Shown: in pieces, positions 19,728-27,140 of the stretch
How the letters are laid out: the number at the start of each line of letters is the position of its first letter
How positions within the stretch are numbered: position 1 is the first letter of the stretch
NCBI RefSeq assembly: GCF_001039355.2
Contig: NW_019774992.1
Coordinates: 114,744 to 141,883, forward strand
Direction: 5' to 3'
Length of the DNA: 27,140 nucleotides
DNA from: Lingula anatina
Lineage: Eukaryota > Brachiopoda > Lingulata > Lingulida > Lingulidae
Notes under the pieces: model-generated
The model's input: only the letters and a program-made list of their open reading frames with translations
Told to the model about the DNA's origin: nothing
Databases searched by the model: none
Program-made: the position numbers and the translations under genes

Positions 19728-20377
19728 AATACTTTTCACATCTTTTACTCGCAGCATATACTGCACTGCTGAGCTGTAGCCTTAAAAGGAAACATGATTT
19801 GAAGTTTCTTTGATAGAAATGGCAAATTATATATTTAAGTATGAATTAACATCTACTGGCAGCATAACAGAAGGGCCAGGTTAGATCATTTCAGTACTTG
19901 TAAATAACGTTCAATGCACCCCCCCCCCCCCACACACACACACACCACCATCATCAAAAAGAAAACAAATGAAATAAAATAGAATAATAGAATAAAATAA
20001 AAAATTGGTCCAATTGTCATTGTTATCGTTTTACCACTGTGACAACTGAAGATTTGATTCAATGAATCAACTGTGATCTTTTTAAACTGTGCTTTCAATA
20101 AAATCAGAGATACACCTCAGTCTAGTTTCCTTTTTTTTTTTTTCTCAGAAATCATTTTTAGGTTAAAAACTCTGAAATCAGGCATAATCTTAAAAACTTT
20201 CACTGATGCTTAAGTGCATGGATACTTACATGTAATAATTACTAGTTCTGATAGTATAGCCCTCATCACATGGACAATTTTATCAATTAAATAGGAATAT
20301 ATTGGCAGACGACAAAAAAAACTATTGTGAAAAGCATAGGCTTATCACAGACTTCCTAAAATAAAAAAAATCAGATA
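19728..20377. other. Gene-free stretch
   Basis: AT-rich sequence with a C-run and (CA)n at 19919-19945 and a T-run near 20130. No domain-bearing open frame on either strand; the minus-strand frame of 70 codons reads through simple sequence. Confidence 0.55.
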
Positions 20378-20424
20378 TTCGGTCTGACAAAACTTCAAAA
20401 TGTGTCACATAAAAAAAAAAAAAA

Positions 20425-20464
<40 letters not shown>

Positions 20465-20478
20465 TCTGTCAGACCGAA
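20378..20478. repeat. Short inverted repeat around a poly-A/(TAA)n core
   Basis: TTCGGTCTGACA at 20378-20389 is the exact complement of TGTCAGACCGAA at 20467-20478. Between them lie an A-run (20412-20425) and about 11 TAA/ATA units up to 20461. It could be a tiny MITE with an expanded microsatellite core, or a chance pairing. Confidence 0.55.
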
Positions 20479-20629
20479 AAAAGTATGTATATAGCTATAT
20501 TTGATGTATACATGTTTTATTTTCGAGTTGTCAGTTATATGTTATTCTCCTATCGAAATTCACAAGTTAGTCTTGGATATCTAAACATTATTCGTCCATG
20601 TCTAATTGCATGGCCAGAAATGCGCAGCA

Positions 20630-20798
20630 TTCACTCGATACGCGAGGGCGCTACAGTAGGGCTTCACGTGACTCAACTAGCCAATCACAGCACAACAATG
20701 GCATCGCACACAGACTCTGTGAGAAGTGCTCGAGGAGCCAAAGTTGACTACCAAAAGCTGGCAAATCCTACTTGTTCATTCCCCACAAAACGTATCAG

Positions 20799-20802
<4 letters not shown>
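20630..20802 (+). promoter_or_regulatory. CpG-rich promoter-like patch with a short ORF
   Basis: Within AT-rich DNA this patch carries CGCGAGGGCGC, an E-box CACGTGAC near 20666, a CCAAT box (GCCAATCAC) near 20680 and then ATG at 20698. The ORF of 34 codons (MASHTDSVRSARGAKVDYQK, then LANPTCSFPTKRIR) runs into the following (AAT)n repeat and stops. It looks like a promoter plus first exon cut off by the repeat: a relic of a gene or transposon 5' end, or a real first exon with an unseen donor. No domain is recognised. Confidence 0.3.

Positions 20803-20838
<36 letters not shown>
20800..20838. repeat. (AAT)n microsatellite
   Basis: About 12 AAT units lying exactly between the promoter-like patch and the second LINE remnant. 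Confidence 0.92.
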
Positions 20839-20839
<1 letters not shown>

Positions 20840-21194
20840 CAAAACCTACGGCCACAGGGCATTTTCAATTTCAGCACCCATTTTATGGAATCAACTACCC
20901 TCACACATTCGGACTATTGATAGCGTTGAGGTTTTTCAAAAGACTTTAAAACATTCTTATTTGCACAGTATTTTAATTAATATTTTCTCATTTTATCAGA
21001 AAAGAGTTTTATTGTTCAGACCATTACCATTTTAACCAGCTTTAAATAGTTTAATTGTTTTTTTACCTTAGCTTTTATTATCTATATAATTAGTTGTAAT
21101 CCCGATAATTTTACCTGTAAACAGCACTGAGACGGTAGTGTAGCGCGGTTTTAAGAAATAATAATAATAATTATTATTATTATTATTATTATTA
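20839..21194 (+). mobile_element. 5'-truncated CR1/L2-like LINE 3' end
   Basis: The frame 20841-21035 reads KTYGHRAFSISAPILWNQLP, SHIRTIDSVEVFQKTLKHSY, the very C-terminus of CR1/L2-type ORF2 proteins (RAFS..AP.LWN.LP..IR....FK..LK). A 3'UTR with ACTGAGACGGTAGTGTAGCG follows and ends in (AAT)n/(ATT)n at about 21160-21194, the typical tail of these elements. No reverse transcriptase remains. Confidence 0.8.
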
Positions 21195-22649
21195 GTCTCT
21201 GTCGCGGGAATCCTGACCAATGAAAATGACTAAATATCTCTAAGCAGACGATTCCTGCCATTCAACACATGGAATAAATCATTCTGGTTATATTATAAAT
21301 TCTTTGCATTCCTGCAAGTAGGGCAATTTTCTATCTTGATAATTAGTGACAGTTTTCAATTCCTCGTGATTGGTGATTGACATGAATATATCTTCGTGAT
21401 TGTTGATTGACCTGTTTTAATTATTCGTGATTGTTGATAGAGGGGTCGGGGGGGGGGCAGTACAGGGCCCCCTATATATATCAAAGACTATAAATCTCAT
21501 ACTATGTAGGTGAGACACCTACCTTCCTATCAGAGACAATCGCTGCTCATAATAAAGACGAAAAGCCTAACACACTCTAAGAGCCGCTTTCTACTCTGCA
21601 AGGGGCGCTGTAAAAACACACGTCCTCAGAGGCCCAGCTCTGAATCGTGTTATTCTGGTAAAGTGGAATCTGACTAGGACATGAGCCCACCACCCCCTAC
21701 ACTGTAGGCCTATTCCCTACCCTCTTTTTTGGACTCCATTGTACAGTGGTAAAAGTTCTTCAATTGCTATGAAAATTTTTAATCATACTCTGTATGGTGC
21801 TGTTATCTGCTGGTGCTATCGGCAACGAATTAGTTTGCCTTTGTTTCTGAGTGAATGAACGTCTAAAATCACTATTTCTGAAAATATTTGCGTTTTGCTG
21901 AGGGTGGGCTAGGCAATGCACAGCACACTTCTTAGTACGTGTGTACAACAGAATTTTTTAAAAAACCCTAGCGATATTTGGTCAGGAGTTGCTTGGAGCA
22001 TAGCACAGCGTTGTTGTCTATCGGCATCAGGCCGTTAGTTTGTCAATTATCGCGAATTACCCACGAATCGCGAACCCATTCATTTTCCTATGGCAATCTA
22101 GCAACTCATTAAAATGCACGCATGAGCAGTGGGCTAGGCGTTACGTCATGCAGCGCATTTCTGGGGATGTTTAGCTTTTTCAAGTTCACGTAGCCCTGTA
22201 TGAACTGATAGTGAACAATTTTTTTTGCAACTAGATGTGCATTTCAGCTGCCTGAAATACATGTAAGTTGCTGAACACCCAAACCCAATGTAGAGGTGCA
22301 TTTCACATGCTGAAGTATAAAATAAAACAATAAATAAATAAAACTGAATTAATTCGGAGATGTCTTCTATTTTAAAAAACATATGTTTATAGAACAAAAA
22401 CTCACGACTGTCTCAATTTTACATCTACATTTAATTTTTGTCATGTTTATTCCATTACGTAAGAAGATTAATTGGTAACATGTGCTTCCGTAGCTTATGT
22501 TCCAGGCAAGATTTGTTCCTTGTCATATATCTTTCATTTTTCGTATCATGTTCTAAATATGTTGTAGTGATTCAGTCATATTTATACCTGGTAATATAAA
22601 GCTGGTATAAGGACGTCAAGGCAAGCTTCGGGCAGAAATATTTTATCAG
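21195..22649. other. Gene-free stretch before duplication unit B
   Basis: No convincing gene. It holds a short three-copy direct repeat at 21364-21440, a G-run near 21447-21457, and two similar phrases GTGGGCTAGGC near 21904 and 22130. The second phrase is followed by a CRE-like TTACGTCA. Open frames are under 85 codons and lack domain signatures. Confidence 0.5.
21364..21440 (+). repeat. Three-copy direct repeat, about 30 bp
   Basis: TCGTGATTGGTGATTGA at 21364 and TCGTGATTGTTGATTGA near 21394 recur a third time as TCGTGATTGTTGATAGA near 21425, with AT-rich spacers. Confidence 0.75.
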
Positions 22650-23793
22650 CTTGTGCTAAATAATTACCATCTATGTTCCAACTACCTAGCTAATGATGGA
22701 TATGATTTGGTTCGGTAACCGAATGTGACTGCTGGCACATTGATACTCCGAGTTGGTAGATAAAAACAATCTAGCAAATTGATGACAATAAAATCGGGTG
22801 ACAGAGTATCCTCAGCCCTGTCAACAACACACACATCCTAAAGTGACTTTTTTAAAAGTTAAAACCCCGTAATGGCGCAAAATGTGCTTTAAGGTCACGG
22901 CTACTGGCGCGTCTTCCCCACGGTTACCTGATCCCGACCACATGACAGACAACCGACCGCTCGTTCTAAAACCCGCCCAATTTATACCACAGTCACAGAA
23001 AAGGAACCTTTACAACGCCTTTGTCCTCTCAGTAAAGTTTTTAGTTTATTCACCTTGTTCGTGATGAGGAAACCATTAGTCTTTTAACATGGATTCAATA
23101 TTGCTTTCTATTTGAATAATTTTGGGAAATCTATCTGCCATATTTAAAAAAATAATAAAAACGAAGATAAAAGGGACAGATACATTGAAACGTGCACACT
23201 GTCTCGAAATGACAATAAACCTGCAATTGTGAACCGAAAATGGATTACAGCCAAATTTACACAAAGCAGAACGCGAATATTAAACCGGACGTTAAAACAT
23301 ACCTATGCAGCGATTTCATAAAGTGGCTGTTTCAATACGTCTTAAAAATACAAAGTAAAACCCATTTTCATGAAAATGTCAATGTTATTGCTGTTTCTTG
23401 TATTTCAAATTCGACCATGGCACGTCGATGGGAATTTTAACTTACTTTTATTAAACTAGGCGTTTCCTGAATCAAATATTTTAGAGCATGATTATGTCAC
23501 CGGTACTCGTATATTCGCCTGCTAAAGGCCATTTAATGAAATTCAATATATCTGGCATTATAATATGGTTTCTATGAAATAAGAGTAAATGAAAAAAACA
23601 ACAGAATTTTTAATTCATGGAAATCTTGACAAAGACAGAAAATAATATTATGCGTACCAGTAGTTCAAATAGAACCAAAACCAATTGCTGGAACATTAAA
23701 AACTGAATACTTTTAAATTGTCAACTACGTTCAAGGGATGTCAAGCACAACAAAGACATAGGAGGCAAATTGGAAGTGTGGGTGGGCGAGGGG

Positions 23794-24805
23794 GTCAGAG
23801 TGACTTAATAACTGTACATGTACATGTAGCGTAGGACACACTGTATTGTAGTGTCAGGGAGACAAGGCAGTGGGATGGGGGGTCAGAGTGACTTATTAAC
23901 TAATAAAACTGTACGTGTAGCACAAGACACACTGTGTTGTACTCTATCAGCTGATTATTGTGCGGGTCCCTTAATTTTACTCGTGAGGATTCTTCTTTAT
24001 TATAACTCCGACCCCCCCCCCCCCCCACTATATGAAATAACCATTTAAATAAAAGCCGCAAGAGTTAATTGAGATCACATCTTTGGAGATCTGTTAATTG
24101 CCATGGAGATTACCAGGTTCTGTCTTAAACTCTGCACACGGGAAAGAATAAAACGACTCCATGTTGTAACTTCAGCAGAATGTGTTTTGCTTAACTAAAA
24201 GTCACATGGTACAATAAAGATCCCTTCTCAGCCTAAGTCCAATCTTCTCTCCTCCTAGCCTCTCTTAGTCTCTCTCTTTCTCTCTCTAGTCCTCCGCCTA
24301 GTTTCCCTCAATATTTATATTCACCTATATTTATATTAACTTTATCAGTTAAATTGTCAATCAGGTAAATTATAAACTGATTGGTTAATTCAAACAAAAG
24401 TCAACCCCTATTGTGGACACTCCCTATAACTCCATATAATCAAGTTCTAACGGATTATTAGCTTGAAACAAAGGACATTAAACTTTGAACTGCTACATTT
24501 TGTACATGTAGGTGTGAATGTTTATCTAAAGCTACTCATACATCTTAGCTTTCCATTCATAATTTTTTGTAAATTTTGTCAGACAAAGGAAGACTTCCAC
24601 TTATTGAATTAATACTACACCTTGTATGAAACATCAAACATATTAATTTCCCCAATACGGTGTTCCCTGACACATTATGATGTACCGGTAGTGGTAAGGA
24701 GACGGGGCAGTGGGGGGGAGGGTTGACTTATTAACTAATTCAACTGCGCAAGCATCACAGAACACACTGTATTTTGCTCTAACAGCTGATCATGATGTAC
24801 TGACA
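23794..24805 (+). repeat. Three diverged copies of a 70-110-bp motif (unit B)
   Basis: Copies begin near 23794, 23882 and 24720 and correspond one to one with those of unit A. A poly-C run at about 24012-24026 and a CT-rich tract at about 24255-24290 lie between the second and third copies. Confidence 0.65.
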
Positions 24806-24981
24806 TGGACAATCAGTAACCAGAGAGGAGAGGTGAAAGGGGGGGGAAGGAGAAGAGAAGAGAGGGCTATGACATTATTGATCGGCCCTTAGCACTCCAT
24901 TAACAAGGTGAAGAGTAAATGGGCGATTAAGAAATAGTTCCGAATATTTAACGGGTATATTAAGCTGTGTCAGAGAGAAAG

Positions 24982-25248
24982 GTGTACTGTTTTTAGCCAA
25001 CTCAGTTCATGCCAAAAAGCTCACCCTCCCTTAGGGAGCTATCCCACAATTTCTGACTTCTGATTGAGCAATAAATAACAGTTAAAATGCACCAGAATGC
25101 AGTATTATACATACACTTTTTAAAAATTTTCCGCACCGAGGAGGGGGGGTGTCCCCTCCCACACCCTCCCCACTCGGGGGATTCGCACCCTCGTGTCCGC
25201 TTACTGCCCCCCTGGTATTTTGCTCAGGCTACGGCCCTGGTAAAGATC
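24982..25248. other. Insertion specific to unit B
   Basis: Alignment with unit A breaks after GAGAGAAA and resumes at a GAT.TG.T.CAAAA phrase. The B-only DNA is partly GC-rich (GAGGAGGGGGGGTGTCCCCT) and ends near GCTCAGGCTACGGCCCTGG, a phrase typical of dispersed repeats. No coding capacity. Unit A has about 90 bp of unrelated sequence at the same place, so this is a replacement or two separate events. Confidence 0.55.
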
Positions 25249-25945
25249 TGGTTCAAAAAGGTCCGACATAAAGTAAATTAATTATTAACATATATCTTCA
25301 TTCAGACGTCATTTATAACACTTCTTCTCAACATGATAATCACCAAACATTATTACTCTGAGATAAAGTACTAGTTTCAGTTCTTTGGACTCATCACCTG
25401 ACGATTGCATGATGGGGTTATAAAGAATGGGACGTTTTATCACTGATTGGTTACCTGCAAACATGTACTGAGATTACAAACAATGGGCAAGTTTTCACAG
25501 ATCTATGTCAAGGAGGGGTAAAGAGTATGCATACATATGATTAATGTAGAAGGGTAAATAGTTCTACATGCACTGAGGTCCATCAATAGTGTCAATTTTC
25601 ATGAGCAGCACAATAAACTTAACAATTCAAGCAGGGGGGAATTTGACAAAAAAAGTAACATCCACATTTATCACATAATGACAGATAAACACTGCAACTG
25701 GCATGAAGAGACACTATTACTCGTAAAGTTAAGTATTAGATAGTTTTGTGTCAATTAAAAAATAGGAATCATTTAAAAACGTCAATAGATGCTGCTATTC
25801 TTTGTACAATGTTGTACCGGGTACCTTGTCACTGATCACCCCTGCAGAAGTTACTGTTGCCCCCAATTGTTGCAAGTCCACTTGTACTAAAAACCATATC
25901 AAATATAGTGCACGTTATCACTATTGACATAGTACAGTTTCCACG

Positions 25946-26075
25946 AATAATTTCAAGGTCACCATCACCTGATCATCTGCTTCCACACTATAAAGAGTGC
26001 TTCAGACGAGTTGCCTTACATTTGACTATTGAACTATTCACTTAAAAAACTTGCCTTGTGTTTTACATCGTCAGT
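25946..26075 (+). promoter_or_regulatory. TRIM copy B promoter with TATA box
   Basis: TATAAAG at 25989-25995 sits 81 bp before the ATG, within the 88-bp block (25946-26033) identical to copy A. The 5'UTR differs by a few substitutions and one inserted A. Retention of the whole promoter suggests copy B is expressed in a similar way. Confidence 0.6.
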
Positions 26076-27140
26076 ATGGCCGAGGCGCTGGCAGCAGCTT
26101 TCACAGATAATCTTTTGACATGTAGCATCTGTCTGGGAGAGTATGAAGACCCCCGCCGTGTGCTGCCTTGCTACCATACATTTTGCTATGGTTGTATATG
26201 GGAATATGCTACGCGATCTCGAAACAGGACATTTTCGTGTCCCCTTTGTACAGAAGAGATACAATTTCCAAGAGAAGGACTATCACTTAAAAAGAATCAT
26301 CTTATTCAAAAGGCAAAAGATATTCTCAGTCAACTACAGCAGCATATAGTCTTATCCCCAATCAAAGGCACTGATGTACATGGAGTGACGCAAGCCACTG
26401 CAGAAATGATGAGCAAATGTGAGAAGCATCCTACAAATGAATTGAAATACTACTGTGAAGACGATGATGCCGTTGTTTGTGGTGACTGTATACCAAAAGA
26501 GCATTACAGACATGGTATTGTACCCATTGAAGATGTTGCAAATAGCAATCGAGAGAAGATTAAAGCTGTCCTTAGGAAAGCTGAAACAAAACTGGGCATG
26601 TTTAAAGAAGCAGTTGTCAAGGACAGAACCAATGAATTGGAGGAGGTCAACACGGAAGATACCATCAACAAAATTAAAGAACAGGCTCAATTTTTCCATA
26701 AACTGGTTGAAATTACAGAGCAAAAACTGATTTCAGAAGTAAAATTTGCTTGTAACATCAGTAAAAAGCAGAAGGAAGCAAACACGGACACCTTCGAACT
26801 TCATCATGCCTCCTTACAAAGTGCCTGCAGATTTGCCCAGGAACTTGTAACAAATGGCTCTAATTCTGACATCATGCTTCATACTAAGGCTCTGACCGAG
26901 AGACTGACAGCACTGGAGAAAATGCCAGTGCCAACTCCAGACACACCAGCACAGATATCCTACAGCCCTGGTATAATATCTGCTGCTGCACTGGAAGCTA
27001 TGTTAGGGCAGGTGACCGCGCAGGCAGCACCACCTCCGCCCCCACCTTTGCCTCAGCCTCCACGTCGGTATGTACCTGCGCCTCCACCTCTGCCACAGCC
27101 TCCACGTCTGAATGTGCCCCCACCTCCACCTCTGCCTCAG
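26076..27140 (+). CDS. TRIM/RBCC protein, copy B (3' truncated by window edge)
   Basis: The frame is open for 355 codons from ATG 26076 to the last base, with no stop. It has the C3HC4 RING (CSICLGEYEDPR, CYHTFCYGC, CPLC), the B-box (SKCEKHPTNELKYYC, CGDC, HYRH) and the coiled coil of copy A. By eye, about 59 substitutions separate the copies over some 320 aligned residues (about 82% identity). Copy B has one extra Arg after EDPR and two residues fewer between the third and fourth RING Cys pairs, in a loop without zinc ligands. After residue 315 the linker is different: prolines with PPPLPQPPRxxVP-type units instead of the LSLPRPLLN units of A. An NHL region is expected beyond the window. All zinc ligands are intact, so it is a gene, not a pseudogene, as far as can be seen. 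Confidence 0.9.
   Translation, partial: MAEALAAAFTDNLLTCSICLGEYEDPRRVLPCYHTFCYGCIWEYATRSRNRTFSCPLCTEEIQFPREGLSLKKNHLIQKAKDILSQLQQHIVLSPIKGTDVHGVTQATAEMMSKCEKHPTNELKYYCEDDDAVVCGDCIPKEHYRHGIVPIEDVANSNREKIKAVLRKAETKLGMFKEAVVKDRTNELEEVNTEDTINKIKEQAQFFHKLVEITEQKLISEVKFACNISKKQKEANTDTFELHHASLQSACRFAQELVTNGSNSDIMLHTKALTERLTALEKMPVPTPDTPAQISYSPGIISAAALEAMLGQVTAQAAPPPPPPLPQPPRRYVPAPPPLPQPPRLNVPPPPPLPQ

Larger units (their letters stand above)
22650..27140 (+). repeat. Segmental duplication unit B
   Basis: Direct repeat of unit A beginning at TTGTGCTAAATAATTA. It carries the same non-coding landmarks in the same order (about 22700-23600, the three-copy motif, the promoter) and then the second TRIM gene. 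It lacks the gap-flanking extra segment and the TIR element of unit A, and has its own insertion near 24982-25248. The right end is beyond the window. Confidence 0.9.

Noticed and set aside
80-20670. Several CACGTG(A) E-boxes (near 92, 8080, 8245, 9953, 10942, 20666)
   Set aside because: Six to seven hits are not far above what I would expect by chance in 26 kb of this composition, and they show no clustering except in the promoter-like patch.
22882-23064. 60-codon frame in unit B with a counterpart near 11935 in unit A
   Set aside because: In unit A the frame meets a stop after about 28 codons because of a one-base difference (CGTTTAAAA against CGTTCTAAAA). No domain. Duplicated non-coding DNA is the simpler reading.
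1-27140. CRISPR arrays, operons, Shine-Dalgarno sites, tRNA or rRNA genes
   Set aside because: The window is eukaryotic with spliced genes. The direct repeats present are minisatellites, microsatellites or transposon parts, and I saw no tRNA cloverleaf or rRNA core sequence.

Overview
This is a eukaryotic genomic window from an invertebrate animal, most likely a marine lophotrochozoan such as a bivalve or gastropod mollusc. That placement is an inference. It rests on a compact-intron gene with GT-AG splice sites, a secreted vWA/thrombospondin/lectin-type protein, TRIM-NHL genes in tandem, LINE 3' ends with ATT-type tails, and AT-rich non-coding DNA. An 884-base run of N marks an assembly gap at 12767-13650.

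Left third (431-6784, minus strand): I can reconstruct one complete ten-exon gene by joining exons across consistent splice phases. It encodes a 489-residue secreted protein: signal peptide, one von Willebrand factor A domain with an intact metal-binding MIDAS, a short Pro/Thr linker exon, three thrombospondin type 1 repeats on separate phase 1-1 exons, and a Cys-rich C-terminal module resembling a SUEL/rhamnose-binding lectin domain. Its introns hold at least two inverted-repeat elements and a degenerate dispersed repeat. A 28-bp minisatellite lies in its 3' flank.

Middle (6785-11694): a 4.9-kb stretch without a recognisable gene.

Right half: a direct segmental duplication. Unit A begins near 11695 and unit B near 22650. 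Each holds about 3.4-4.3 kb of non-coding DNA (including three diverged copies of a roughly 70-110-bp motif), a very well conserved TATA-type promoter, and an apparently intronless TRIM/RBCC gene. Copy A (15954-18155) is complete: RING, B-box, coiled coil, a tandem proline-rich repeat linker, and a six-repeat NHL propeller. Copy B (26076 to the window end) is open but cut by the window edge inside its own, different proline-rich linker. The copies differ by indel elements, including a terminal-inverted-repeat element present only in A and a GC-rich insertion present only in B.

Between the two TRIM genes (18156-22649) is a transposon graveyard: the 3' end of one LINE interrupted by an internally deleted mariner with perfect 26-bp inverted repeats, the 3' end of a second LINE, several microsatellites, and a small CpG-rich promoter-like patch.

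The two gene types are not obviously in one pathway. Both belong to families that expand in invertebrates and are often linked to recognition or innate defence, but nothing here proves that role.
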